This document shows positions 51,093 through 61,100 of a DNA stretch of 64,000 nucleotides, piece after piece (position 1 is the first letter of the stretch; every line of letters begins with the position of its first letter). A program made the translations under genes and the position numbers. This DNA comes from Aeromicrobium sp. IC_218 (lineage in GTDB: Bacteria; Actinomycetota; Actinomycetes; Propionibacteriales; Nocardioidaceae). The stretch lies in NCBI RefSeq assembly GCF_004336805.1, contig NZ_SJXM01000004.1:186001-250000 (forward strand), given 5' to 3'. The notes under the pieces were generated by a model. It did not search any database. It had not been told where the DNA came from and saw only the letters and a program-made list of their open reading frames with translations.

Positions 51093-52214
51093 ATGAGCTC
51101 GTCTGACCACGGATCCAAGGACTTCTACCAGATCCTCGGGGTGTCCAAGGACGCGACGCAGGCCGACGTGAAGAAGGCCTACCGCCAGCTCGCGCGCGAG
51201 AACCACCCCGACTCGCACCCCGGCGACAAGGCCGCCGAGGAGCGCTTCAAGGACGTCTCGGAGGCCTACTCGGTCCTCTCGAACCCCGAGAAGCGCAAGC
51301 AGTACGACGAGCAGCGGACGCTGTTCAGCCAGTTCGGCGGCGGAGGGGCCGGGTTCCCGGGCGGCGCGGGGGTCGACTTCGACCTCGGCGACATCCTGGG
51401 CGGCTTCTTCGGCGGCGGACGCGGCCCGCGGGGTGCCCGCACCCGGGCACCCCGCGCCCGCCGCGGCGACGACGTCGAGACCGAGGCGACCCTGACGTTC
51501 GAGCAGGCCGCCGAGGGCGCGACGCTGCCGCTGCGCACCGCCAGCGAGGAGCCGTGCGGCACGTGCCACGGCACGGGCGCGCGTCCGGGCACCGTCCCGA
51601 AGGTGTGCCCGCGCTGCGAGGGCAGCGGCGTGCAGACCGGGGCGTCCGGCGGCGTGTTCGCCATGACCGAGACCTGCACCCAGTGCCACGGTCGCGGCCT
51701 GGTGGTGGAGCACGCATGCGACACCTGCCGGGGCTCGGGCCGGGCGCCGTCGGCGCGCACCATCACGGTGCGCGTGCCCGCGGGCGTCAAGGACGGCCAG
51801 CGCATCCGGCTCAAGGGCAAGGGTGGCAAGGGCGAGAACGGCGGCCCGGACGGCGACCTGTTCCTGGTCGTCCACGTGACCCCGCACCCGGTGTTCGGGC
51901 GCAAGGGCGACCACCTCACCGTGACCGTCCCGGTCGCGTACGACGAGGCCGTGCTCGGGGCGCAGATCAGCGCGCCGACGCTCGACGGCGCGCGCGTGAC
52001 GCTCAAGGTGCCGGCCGGCACCCCGTCCGGTCGCACGTTCCGCGTGCGCGGCAAGGGCGTCGCCACCAGCAAGGCGACCGGCGACCTGCTGGTCACCGTG
52101 CAGGTGCACGTGCCGGACGAGCTGACCGACGAGGAGCGCGCCGCCGTCGAGGCGCTGCGCGCGGCGCGGGGAGGACGTAGCCCGCGCGACGACGAGTTCG
52201 AGAAGGTGTCGTGA
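51093..52214 (+). CDS. dnaJ: co-chaperone DnaJ (Hsp40)
   Basis: A 373-residue type I Hsp40. J domain with the HPD triad in ENHPDSHPG, a G/F-rich linker ([13 protein letters not shown]), and a zinc domain with four CxxCxGxG repeats: [24 protein letters not shown] and CDTCRGSG. It delivers clients to DnaK. A GAGGAGGT ribosome-binding site overlaps the grpE stop. The position after grpE and before hspR identifies it as the DnaJ1 type of actinobacteria. Confidence 0.96.
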   Translation: MSSSDHGSKDFYQILGVSKDATQADVKKAYRQLARENHPDSHPGDKAAEERFKDVSEAYSVLSNPEKRKQYDEQRTLFSQFGGGGAGFPGGAGVDFDLGDILGGFFGGGRGPRGARTRAPRARRGDDVETEATLTFEQAAEGATLPLRTASEEPCGTCHGTGARPGTVPKVCPRCEGSGVQTGASGGVFAMTETCTQCHGRGLVVEHACDTCRGSGRAPSARTITVRVPAGVKDGQRIRLKGKGGKGENGGPDGDLFLVVHVTPHPVFGRKGDHLTVTVPVAYDEAVLGAQISAPTLDGARVTLKVPAGTPSGRTFRVRGKGVATSKATGDLLVTVQVHVPDELTDEERAAVEALRAARGGRSPRDDEFEKVS

Positions 52215-52591
52215 TGGACGCGTTCGTCCCGCCGGGACCGGAAGCGAAGGTCTTCGTGATCAGCGTGGCCGCCGAGCTGTCGGGGCTGCACCCGCAGACC
52301 CTGCGCACGTACGACCGGCTCGGCCTGGTCGAGCCGGCCCGCACGGGCGGCGGCGGCCGGCGCTACTCGCTGCTCGACATCGAGCTGCTCCGCGAGGTCG
52401 CCAGCCTGACGTCGGAGGGCGTCGGGCTCGAGGGCGTCAAGCGGGTCATCGAGCTGCGCAAGCAGGTGCAGTCCCTGGCCGAGCGGGTCGCCGAGCTCGA
52501 GGCGCAGGTCGCGGCGTCCGGCCAGGTGCGCAACCTGCCGGTGCCGTTCCCCGGCACCCACGTCACCGTCTGGCGCCGCACCGGCCGCTGA
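52214..52591 (+). CDS. hspR: heat-shock repressor HspR (MerR family)
   Basis: A 125-residue MerR-type regulator: ISVAAELSGLHPQTLRTYDR is the helix-turn-helix and LGLVEPARTGGGGRRYSLLD the wing. A coiled helix (KRVIELRKQVQSLAERVAEL) forms the dimer. It represses its own operon from HAIR sites such as 48547-48567, with DnaK as corepressor in the known systems. ATG 52214 overlaps the dnaJ stop by one base; GTG 52211 in the same frame is also possible. Confidence 0.93.
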   Translation: MDAFVPPGPEAKVFVISVAAELSGLHPQTLRTYDRLGLVEPARTGGGGRRYSLLDIELLREVASLTSEGVGLEGVKRVIELRKQVQSLAERVAELEAQVAASGQVRNLPVPFPGTHVTVWRRTGR

Positions 52592-52613
52592 GCCGGCCCT
52601 CGCCGGCCCGTCG

Positions 52614-52694
52614 GCGGTGAGCAGGGAACCTCACCGCATCGGCGGCGGTGAGCAGGCAACCGAGTGGGACGGCCTTTCGGTTGCCTCCTCACCG
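52614..52694. repeat. two GCGGTGAG dyads after hspR
   Basis: Hairpin 52614-52637 has GCGGTGA paired with TCACCGC. Unit 52646-52694 has CGGTGAG, two bases, GGCAACC, a 17-base loop, GGTTGCC, two bases and CTCACCG. The nested layout is the same as in the tandem units at 12936-13054, with other inner arms. Confidence 0.65.
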
Positions 52695-52710
52695 TTCCCG
52701 CTCCACGTAG

Positions 52711-52750
52711 ATGACACGAACCGCGTCCCTCGGGGCGCGGTTCGTGTCAT
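52711..52750. terminator. hairpin between the dnaK operon and the next gene
   Basis: A perfect 15-bp stem, 52711-52725 with 52736-52750, and a 10-base loop. It ends nine bases before the next ATG, so it may also shape that gene's leader. Confidence 0.75.
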
Positions 52751-52759
52751 CGTGCGTCC

Positions 52760-53149
52760 ATGACGACGTCCGCCCGCCGCACGGTCGCGCTCGTCCTGGC
52801 GGTCCTGGCGCTGTTCGCGTCGATCCCGGAGATCTACCTGCTGCCGGACGTCCCCGGCGCGGGATGGCGCGAGGGCGCCCTCGTCGCCGTGAAGTGGGTC
52901 AGCGCCGGGCTCGCGGTCGCTGCCCTGGCCGTCGGCCGGACGGCCCGGACGATGCTGGCGCTGGGTGCAGCCGGGTCGGGCTTCGCCGGCTTCTGCTGGC
53001 TCGACCCGGAGGGCTGGTTCTTCGCCGGGGCGTACGCCACCGCGGTGACGATGGTCGTGCTGCTCGTCGCGGTGCTCTGGATCGCGACGGTCCGTGCCGT
53101 CCCGCCCGAGGACCAGATGCTCGACCTGCGCGGCCCCTTCCTGCGCTGA
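52760..53149 (+). CDS. small four-helix membrane protein, unknown
   Basis: A 129-residue protein with four predicted helices: RTVALVLAVLALFASIPEIY, a middle pair (VAVKWVSAGLAVAALAVG and MLALGAAGSGFAGFCWL) and AYATAVTMVVLLVAVLWIAT. No domain is recognised. It starts only nine bases after a strong hairpin, with no clear ribosome-binding site apart from that hairpin's 3' arm. Convergent with the coiled-coil gene (four bases between the stops). Confidence 0.6.
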   Translation: MTTSARRTVALVLAVLALFASIPEIYLLPDVPGAGWREGALVAVKWVSAGLAVAALAVGRTARTMLALGAAGSGFAGFCWLDPEGWFFAGAYATAVTMVVLLVAVLWIATVRAVPPEDQMLDLRGPFLR

Positions 53150-53153
53150 GCCC

Positions 53154-53591
53154 TCAGGCGCGGCGGAAGAGGTAGATGCCGACGGTCTTGCCGGTCACGG
53201 CGATGCGCTGGCCGGTGGTGACGAACTTGTCGGTGGACTCCTGGCCGGTCTGCACGAACACGTAGCCGACGTGCTCCAGGCGCCAGCCGACCTGCTCGAT
53301 CGCGCCGAGGACGCCGAGGTGCGCGTCGGTGCGCCGCTCGTTCGCGCGAGCCTCGCCGAACGTCGCGACGCCCTGCGTCTGGCCGACGTCGAGCTGGATC
53401 TCGAAGAACGCGTGTCCGGCCGCGTGCGCCGACTCGGCCCGGCCCAGCGGGCTCGCCGCGTGCTCGCGGGCTGCCTTCTCCTGAGCGGCCTGCGCCTGCT
53501 GCGCGGCCCGCGCCTGCTGCTGGGCGGCCTCGACGCGCTCGCGCTCGGCGCGCTCGGCGGCGCGCTCCTCCTCGGACTTGAACAGACCCAT
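53154..53591 (-). CDS. hypothetical protein with Ala/Gln coiled coil
   Basis: A 145-residue protein. Residues 1-50 are a charged and Ala/Gln-rich helix (EEERAAERAERERVEAAQQQ and on), likely a coiled coil. The C-terminal domain (HAFFEIQLDVGQTQGVATFG ... LGAIEQVGWRLEHVGYVFVQ) looks like a small alpha/beta domain of the GWxLxxV type. No function known. ATG 53591 is chosen; GTG 53600 is also in frame. It stands alone before the LysR gene. Confidence 0.55.
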   Translation of the reverse strand: MGLFKSEEERAAERAERERVEAAQQQARAAQQAQAAQEKAAREHAASPLGRAESAHAAGHAFFEIQLDVGQTQGVATFGEARANERRTDAHLGVLGAIEQVGWRLEHVGYVFVQTGQESTDKFVTTGQRIAVTGKTVGIYLFRRA

Positions 53592-53641
53592 GGCCCGCAC
53601 CCTAGGGGCCGCCGACCCCGCCGCGGGCCGGAACCGACCAG

Positions 53642-54538
53642 TCAGCGCGAGTGGGCGACGGCGCGCTCCAGCGCGTCACGGCACGCCCGCAGGCCCGGGC
53701 TCGCCGCCGACCCGCGCCGCGCGGCCGTGAACACCGTCCGCTGCGGGTCACCCGGCAAGGGGTGCAGCGCGACCGGCGGCTCGTGCCGCAGCCACAGCAG
53801 GTCGGGCAGCAGCGCCACCGCGTTGCCGTTCTCGACCAGGCGGACGTGCGCCTGCAGGTCGGCGGTCTCGTAGCGGACGTCCGGCTCGAAGCCCGCGACC
53901 CGGCAGGCCTGCTCGGCGTGGTGGCGGGACGCGACGCCGCGGGGCTCCATCACCCACGGGACGTCCGCGGCGTCCTCGATGCGACGCAGCCCGGCCCACG
54001 GCCCCACCCTCGGCACGGCCAGGCGGATGGCGTCGCGGGTGAGCTCGACCCGGTCCAGCTCGGGGTGGTGGGGCGCGGCGTGCCCGGGGTACTGCTCGGC
54101 GATGACCAGGTCGAAGTCGCGCGCCCACGTGTCGTGGAGGGCCGACTCCGGCTCGCGCTGGGTCATCGAGACCCGTAGTCGCGGGTGGTCCTGGGCCAGC
54201 GCGTCGAGCGCCTCGGGCATGAACGCCAGCGCGGCGGACTGGAACACCGCGATGCGCACCGACCCGGCCGCCTCCTCCAGCGACGCGGCGAGGTCGGACT
54301 CGGCCAGCTCCAGGCGTTCCAGCACGGCGGCCGCGTGCTCGACCAGGATCTCGGCCTGCGGCGTCAGCCGGACGCGGCGCCCGGCCTTGATCAGCAGCGG
54401 CACGCCGACCTCGCGCTCGAGCAGCGACAGCTGCTGCGAGACCGAGGACGGGCTCTGGTGCAGCGCGGCGGCGACGTCGCCGAGGGTCCCGCGCAGGGCG
54501 AGCTCGCGCAGCAGGCGCAGGCGGCGGACGTCAAGCAC
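53642..54538 (-). CDS. LysR-family regulator divergent from putA
   Basis: A 298-residue LysR regulator. The winged helix is at residues 1-62 (RLLRELALRGTLGDVAAALH and SPSSVSQQLSLLEREVGVPL), followed by the periplasmic-binding-like effector domain (VRIAVFQSAALAFMPEALDA ... PWVMEPRGVASRHHAEQACR). GTG 54538 follows GAAGGA. Its start is 105 bases from that of putA, and that gap holds an AT-rich stretch (GTCAGAAAAGATCGCTTTAC), so it likely controls putA in response to proline or a related amino acid. Confidence 0.88.
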   Translation of the reverse strand: MLDVRRLRLLRELALRGTLGDVAAALHQSPSSVSQQLSLLEREVGVPLLIKAGRRVRLTPQAEILVEHAAAVLERLELAESDLAASLEEAAGSVRIAVFQSAALAFMPEALDALAQDHPRLRVSMTQREPESALHDTWARDFDLVIAEQYPGHAAPHHPELDRVELTRDAIRLAVPRVGPWAGLRRIEDAADVPWVMEPRGVASRHHAEQACRVAGFEPDVRYETADLQAHVRLVENGNAVALLPDLLWLRHEPPVALHPLPGDPQRTVFTAARRGSAASPGLRACRDALERAVAHSR

Positions 54539-54643
54539 GGGGATCCTTCGAGTTCGCTTCACGGTATCGGTCAGAAAAGATCGCTTTACCTTAACGGAGC
54601 GTGCGTCCGAGACTGGTCCGGCCATCCCCACGAAGGAGCACCG

Positions 54644-57600
54644 ATGACCGCCCTGGACGCCATCACCCCCGCGCGCCCGCCCCTGGCCGACGAGACCGTC
54701 GCGCTCGTCGAGCGGTGGCTCGCCGAGGCCGCCGACATCGCGCCCGACAAGGCGGCGCTCCGGCTCGCCGGCCTGCTCAAGGACCCGAGCGGCCTGCCCT
54801 TCACGGTCGGCTTCGTCGACGGCGTCGTGCGCCCCGACGACGTCCGCGTCGCGGCGCACCGCCTGCGCGAGCTGGCCCGCGACGTCCCGGCGTTCCTGCC
54901 CTGGCACCTGCGGGCGGCCGTGCGCCTCGGCGCCGCCACCAGCGCCGTCGCCCCGTGGCTGGTCGTGCCGATGGCCCGGCGCGCGCTGCGTCAGATGGTC
55001 GCCCACCTCGTCGTGGACGCCCGCCCGCGTCCGCTCGGACGCGCCATCGCGCGCATCCGCGGGCGGGGAGCGCGGCTCAACGTCAACCTGCTCGGCGAGG
55101 CCGTGCTCGGCCAGCACGAGGCCGACCGCCGGCTCGAGGGCACCCGCCAGCTGCTCGAGCGCGACGACGTCGACTACGTCTCGATCAAGGTCTCGTCCAC
55201 CGTCGCGCCGCACCCGGCCTGGGCGTTCGACGAGGCCGTCGCCCACGTCGTCGACCGCCTGCGCCCGCTGTTCGAGCTCGCCGCCGCCGCACCCGTGCCG
55301 AAGTTCATCAACCTCGACATGGAGGAGTACCACGACCTCGACCTCACGATGGCGGTCTTCACCACGCTGCTGGACGAGCCGGCGCTGCGCGGGCTCGAGG
55401 CCGGCATCGTGCTGCAGACCTACCTGCCGGACGCGCTCGGCGCGATGATCCGCCTGCAGGACTGGGCGGCCGAGCGTCGCGCGGCCGGCGGCGCCGCGGT
55501 CAAGGTGCGCGTCGTCAAGGGCGCCAACCTGCCGATGGAGCACGTCGGCGCGCAGGTCCACGGCTGGCCGCTGGCCACCTGGGACACCAAGCTCGACTCG
55601 GACGTCAACTACAAGCGCGTCCTGTCGTGGGCGATGCGTCCCGAGCGCATCGCCAACGTCCGGCTCGGCGTGGCCGGCCACAACCTGTTCGACGTCGCCC
55701 ACGCCTGGCTGCTGGCCGGTGAGAGGGGCGTCCGCGACGGCGTCGAGATCGAGATGCTGCTCGGCATGGCCCAGGGCCAGGCCGAGGTCGTCCGCCGCGA
55801 GGTCGGCGGGCTGCTGCTCTACACGCCGGTCGTGAAGCCGGCCGAGTTCGACGTGGCCATCGCCTACCTCGTGCGCCGGCTGGAGGAGGGCGCGAGCGCG
55901 GACAACTTCATGTCGGCCGTGTTCGACCTGCACGACGACCCGCGCCTGTTCGCCCGTGAGCGCGACCGCTTCCTGGCCTCGCTGGCCCGCGTGGACGAGG
56001 TCGTCCCCCTGCCGCGCCGCACCCAGGACCGCCGCGAGCCGGCCGCCGAGGTGCCGGCCGCGTTCGACAACACTCCCGACTCCGACCCGTCGCTGCCGGG
56101 CAACCGCGTCTGGGCGCGCGAGCTGCTGGCCCGCGTGCCCGGCTCGACGCTCGGCGTCGACCTGGTCGAGAAGCACACGGTCCGCGACGCGGCCGCGCTC
56201 GAGGACGTCCTGGCGTCGGCCCACGCGGCCGGCGTCGCCTGGGGCGCCCGCTCCGGCGCCGAGCGGGCCGACGTCCTGCTGGCCGCCGCGCGCGTCCTGG
56301 AGGACCGCCGGGGCGAGCTCATCGAGGTCATGGCCTCCGAGGCCGGCAAGACGCTCGAGCAGGCCGACCCCGAGGTCTCCGAGGCGATCGACTTCGTCCG
56401 GTACTACAGCGAGCGGGCCCGCGAGCTCGACGAGGTGGACGGCGCCGAGCACGTGCCGGTGCCGCTCACCGTCGTCACGCCGCCGTGGAACTTCCCCGTC
56501 GCCATCCCGTGCGGCTCGATGGTCGCCGCCCTCGCGGCCGGCTCGGCCGTCGTCGCCAAGCCGGCACCGCAGTCCGCGCGCTGCGGCTCGGTCGTCGTCC
56601 AGGCGCTGTGGGACGCCGGCGTCCCCACGGACCTGCTGCAGCTCGCGCACGTCGAGGAGGGTGAGCTCGGCCAGGCGCTCGTCGCCGACCGCCGGGTCGA
56701 CCGGGTCATCCTCACCGGCGCGTACGCCACCGCCGAGCTGTTCCGTTCGTTCCGCCCCGACCTGCCGCTGCTGGCCGAGACGAGCGGCAAGAACGCCATC
56801 GTCGTGACCCCGAGCGCCGACCTCGACCTCGCGGTCAAGGACGTCGTGGCGTCCGCCTTCGGGCACGCCGGCCAGAAGTGCTCGGCCGCCTCGCTGGTCA
56901 TCCTGGTCGGCGGCGTCGCCCGCTCGCGCCGGTTCCGCGCCCAGCTGCTGGACGCGGTCAGCTCGCTCAAGGTCGGGCTGCCGAGCGACCCCACGGCGAC
57001 CGTCGGCCCGCTCATCGAGCCGGCGTCGGGCAAGCTGCTCGAGGCGCTGACCACCCTGCGCGACGGCGAGAGCTGGCTGGTCGAGCCGCGCCGCCTGGAC
57101 GAGGACGGCTGGCTCTGGACGCCCGGCGTGCTGGAGGGCGTGCAGCCCGGCTCGACCACGCACCGCGTCGAGTTCTTCGGCCCGGTGCTCGGCATCATGA
57201 CCGCCGAGACGCTCGACGAGGCGCTGGCGATCCAGAACGGCGTCGACTACGGCCTCACCGCGGGCCTGCACTCGCTCGACCCGGCCGAGATCGGCCGGTG
57301 GCTCGACGGCGTCCAGGCCGGCAACCTCTACGTCAACCGCGGCATCACCGGCGCGATCGTGCGCCGCCAGCCCTTCGGCGGCTGGAAGAAGTCGGCCGTC
57401 GGCGCGGGCACGAAGGCCGGCGGGCCGCACTACCTCGTGGGCCTGTCGGACTGGCGTCCGCGTCCGTCCACGGCCACCGCCGCGCCGAAGGGCGACGCCG
57501 CCCGGCTGACCGACGTGGCCGTCGCCGCGGGCCTCCCGGCCGACGACGTCGCGCGCCTGCAGCGCTCGTTCGCGAGCGACGCGGCCGCCTGGGACTCGCT

Positions 57601-58075
57601 CCTCGGGGTGCCGGTCGACCCGAGCGGCCTGGCCGTCGAGCGCAACGTGCTGCGGCACGTGCCCGTGCCGGTCACGGTCCGCGCCGGGCTCGGCGCTCCG
57701 GTGGTCGAGGTCCTGCGGGTCCTCGGCGCCGGTCTGGTCGCCGGGTCGGCGGTGGACGTCTCCGTGGCCGAGCGGCTGCCCGAGCCGGTCGTCGAGCTGC
57801 TCGCCGGCCGGGGCGTCCGGGTCGCGGTCGAGCCGCTCGACGCCTGGCAGCAGCGCCTGGCCCAGTGGGACGGCGCGTCCCGGATCCGGGTGCTCGGCGA
57901 CGAGCGCGGCGTGGTCGAGGCGGCCACCGGCGGACGTCCGGACCTGGCCGTCTACGCCGGCCCGGTCACCGAGGCCGGACGCGTGGAGCTGCTGCCGTTC
58001 GTGCACGAGCAGGCGATCAGCATCACCGCGCACCGCTTCGGCACGCCCGACCACCTCACCGACGCGCTGCTCTGA
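54644..58075 (+). CDS. putA: bifunctional proline dehydrogenase / glutamate-semialdehyde dehydrogenase PutA
   Basis: A 1143-residue fusion enzyme that oxidises proline to glutamate in two steps. The proline dehydrogenase barrel (about 70-460) includes YVSIKVSSTVAPHPAW, FINLDMEEYHDLDLTM, LQTYLPDA and KGANLPME. The aldehyde dehydrogenase domain (about 490-960) has TPPWNFPVAIP, catalytic Glu712 (LAETSGKNA) and catalytic Cys746 (GHAGQKCSA), followed by FFGPVLGIM and RQPFGGWKKSAVGAGTKAGG. There is no N-terminal ribbon-helix-helix domain, so it is not its own repressor; the divergent LysR gene probably takes that role. The last 160 residues are a less conserved C-terminal domain seen in long PutA proteins. 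AAGGAG precedes ATG 54644. Confidence 0.94.
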   Translation: MTALDAITPARPPLADETVALVERWLAEAADIAPDKAALRLAGLLKDPSGLPFTVGFVDGVVRPDDVRVAAHRLRELARDVPAFLPWHLRAAVRLGAATSAVAPWLVVPMARRALRQMVAHLVVDARPRPLGRAIARIRGRGARLNVNLLGEAVLGQHEADRRLEGTRQLLERDDVDYVSIKVSSTVAPHPAWAFDEAVAHVVDRLRPLFELAAAAPVPKFINLDMEEYHDLDLTMAVFTTLLDEPALRGLEAGIVLQTYLPDALGAMIRLQDWAAERRAAGGAAVKVRVVKGANLPMEHVGAQVHGWPLATWDTKLDSDVNYKRVLSWAMRPERIANVRLGVAGHNLFDVAHAWLLAGERGVRDGVEIEMLLGMAQGQAEVVRREVGGLLLYTPVVKPAEFDVAIAYLVRRLEEGASADNFMSAVFDLHDDPRLFARERDRFLASLARVDEVVPLPRRTQDRREPAAEVPAAFDNTPDSDPSLPGNRVWARELLARVPGSTLGVDLVEKHTVRDAAALEDVLASAHAAGVAWGARSGAERADVLLAAARVLEDRRGELIEVMASEAGKTLEQADPEVSEAIDFVRYYSERARELDEVDGAEHVPVPLTVVTPPWNFPVAIPCGSMVAALAAGSAVVAKPAPQSARCGSVVVQALWDAGVPTDLLQLAHVEEGELGQALVADRRVDRVILTGAYATAELFRSFRPDLPLLAETSGKNAIVVTPSADLDLAVKDVVASAFGHAGQKCSAASLVILVGGVARSRRFRAQLLDAVSSLKVGLPSDPTATVGPLIEPASGKLLEALTTLRDGESWLVEPRRLDEDGWLWTPGVLEGVQPGSTTHRVEFFGPVLGIMTAETLDEALAIQNGVDYGLTAGLHSLDPAEIGRWLDGVQAGNLYVNRGITGAIVRRQPFGGWKKSAVGAGTKAGGPHYLVGLSDWRPRPSTATAAPKGDAARLTDVAVAAGLPADDVARLQRSFASDAAAWDSLLGVPVDPSGLAVERNVLRHVPVPVTVRAGLGAPVVEVLRVLGAGLVAGSAVDVSVAERLPEPVVELLAGRGVRVAVEPLDAWQQRLAQWDGASRIRVLGDERGVVEAATGGRPDLAVYAGPVTEAGRVELLPFVHEQAISITAHRFGTPDHLTDALL

Positions 58076-58190
58076 CGCCGTCCCACCCGTGGCCGGAACC
58101 GGACGCCACGGGTGAGACGGCCGTCCGGGCCGTGGGACGCGGCGGTAGGTTGTGGTCACCGACACGACCCCAGCCGGTGAGGACGTCCCT

Positions 58191-61100
58191 GTGTTCCAGA
58201 AGATCCTGGTGGCCAACCGCGGCGAGATCGCCATCCGTGCGTTCCGCGCCGCCCACGAGCTCGGCGCCCGCACGGTCGCCGTCTTCCCGTACGAGGACCG
58301 CGGCTCGGAGCACCGCGTCCGCGCCGACGAGGCGTACGAGATCGGCGAGCGGGGCCACCCCGTGCGCGCCTACCTCGACCCGCAGGCGATCGTCGCCGCC
58401 GCCCAGCGGGCCGGCGCCGACGCCGTCTACCCGGGCTACGGCTTCCTGTCGGAGAACCCCGAGCTGGCCGAGGCGTGCGCCGCGGCCGGCATCACGTTCA
58501 TCGGTCCGCCCGCCGACGTCCTGCGCCTGACCGGCAATAAGGCCCGCGCCATCGCCGCGGCCAAGGCGGCCGGCGTCCCGGTGCTCGCGTCCGTCCCGCC
58601 GTCCGCGGACGTCGACGAGCTCCTGGCCGCGGCCGACCAGCTGACGTTCCCGCTGTTCGTCAAGGCGGTCGCCGGTGGTGGCGGTCGTGGCATGCGACGC
58701 GTCGACGACCCGGCGAAGCTGCGCGAGTCGATCGAGGCCGCGATGCGCGAGGCCGACGGCGCCTTCGGCGACCCGACCTGCTTCATCGAGGAGGCCGTAG
58801 TCGGCGCCCGCCACATCGAGGTGCAGGTGCTGGCCGACACCCAGGGCCACGTCGTGCACCTGCGTGAGCGCGACTGCTCGGTGCAGCGCCGCCACCAGAA
58901 GGTCGTCGAGATCGCCCCGGCGCCGTTCCTGGACGTCGAGACCCGCGAGGCCATGTGCGCCGACGCGGTCCGCTTCGCCCGCGAGATCGGCTACTCCTGC
59001 GCCGGCACCGTCGAGTTCCTGCTCGGCGCGGACGGCCGCTACGTCTTCATCGAGATGAACCCGCGCATCCAGGTCGAGCACACGGTGACCGAGGAGGTCA
59101 CCAACGTCGACCTCGTCCAGGCCCAGATCATGGTCGCCTCGGGCATGGCGCTGTCGGACTTCGGCCTGGACGACCAGAGCCGCATCCGCGTCCGCGGCTA
59201 CGCGCTGCAGTGCCGCATCACCACCGAGGACCCGGCCAACGGCTTCCGTCCCGACACCGGCACGATCACCACCTACCGCTCGCCGGGCGGCCCGGGCGTG
59301 CGCCTGGACGGCGGCACGGTCTACACCGGCGCGTCGGTCAGCCCCCACTTCGACTCCATGCTCAGCAAGATGACCTGCCGCAACCGCGACTTCGGGTCGA
59401 CGGTGCTGCGCGTGCGCCGCGCCCTGCGCGAGTTCACCGTCGGCGGCGTCTCGACCAACATCGGCTTCCTGCAGAGCCTGCTGGCCCACCCCGACTTCAC
59501 CGCGGGCGCCATCACGACGTCGTTCATCGAGGACCACCCCGAGCTGCTCGAGACCCGCGGCGACCTCGACCCGGCCGAGAAGCTGCTCGCCTACCTGGCC
59601 GACGTGACGGTCAACCGTCCGCACGGCGAGGCGCCGGTGCAGCTCGACCCGGCAACCAAGCTGCCCGACCTGTCGGTCTGGGGACGCTCGCTGGACGAGG
59701 AGCCGCCCGCGGGCACCCGCCAGCAGCTGCGCGAGCTCGGACCCGAGCGCTTCGCCGCCGCCTGGCGCGCCAGCGAGACGGTGGGCGTCACCGACACGAC
59801 CTTCCGCGACGCCCACCAGTCGCTGCTCGCGACCCGTGTCCGCACCCGCGACCTGGTGCGCGTGGCCCCGCACGTCGCCCGCCTGACGCCGCAGCTGTTC
59901 AGCGTCGAGGCCTGGGGCGGCGCGACGTACGACGTCGCGCTCCGCTTCCTCAAGGAGGACCCGTGGGAGCGCCTGGCGCGCCTGCGCGAGGCGATGCCGA
60001 ACGTCGCCATCCAGATGCTGCTGCGCGGCCGCAACACCGTCGGCTACACGCCCTACCCGACCGAGGTGACCACCGCTTTCGTCCAGGAGGCGGCCGACAC
60101 CGGCATCGACGTCTTCCGCGTCTTCGACGCGCTCAACGACGTCAGCCAGATGCGTCCGGCGATCGAGGCCGTCCGTGAGACCGGGACGACCGTCGCCGAG
60201 GTCGCGCTCTGCTACACCGGCGACCTGTCCGACCCGGGCGAGAAGCTGTACACGCTCGACTACTACCTGCGCCTGGCTGAGCAGATCGTCGACGCCGGCG
60301 CGCACGTCCTGGCGATCAAGGACATGGCCGGCCTGCTGCGCGCCCCCGCGGCCCGCACGCTGGTCACCGCCCTGCGCGAGCGCTTCGACCTGCCGCTGCA
60401 CCTGCACACCCACGACACCCCGGGCGGCCAGCTCGCCACGATCGTCGCGGCGATCGACGCCGGCGTCGACATGGTGGACGCCGCGTCGGCCTCGCTGGCC
60501 GGCACCACGAGCCAGCCGCCGCTGTCGGCCCTCGTCGCGGCCACCGACCACTCGGCCCGCTCGACCGGCCTCGACATCGATGCGGTCAACGCGCTCGAGC
60601 CCTACTGGGAGGCCGTCCGCCGCCTGTACGCGCCGTTCGAGTCGGGCCTGCCCGCGCCGACCGGCCGCGTCTACCGCCACGAGATCCCCGGCGGCCAGCT
60701 GTCGAACCTGCGCCAGCAGGCCATCGCGCTGGGCCTGGGCGAGAAGTTCGAGCAGATCGAGGACATGTACGCCGCGGCGAACGACATCCTCGGGAACGTC
60801 GTCAAGGTGACCCCGTCCAGCAAGGTGGTCGGCGACCTCGCCCTGCACCTCGTCGCCGTCGGCGCCGACCCGAAGGCGTTCGCGGACGACCCCGCGTCGT
60901 TCGACATCCCCGACTCGGTCATCGGCTTCCTGTCCGGCGAGCTCGGCGACCCGCCCGGCGGCTGGCCCGAGCCGTTCCGCACCAAGGCGCTGCAGGGCCG
61001 CACCGCCGCCCCGCGCGTCGAGGAGGTGGCCGAGGACGACCTGCGCGCCCTCGCCGAGCCCGGTGACACGCGCCGCCGCACGCTCAACCGCCTGCTCTTC

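Noticed and set aside
53642-58273. A very long open frame on the minus strand opposite putA (about 1,500 codons)
   Set aside because: Only the 53642-54538 part is a real gene (LysR regulator). The rest mirrors putA codons in a GC-rich genome, has no recognisable domain and is rich in Arg, Gly, Ala and Asp, as antisense frames are.
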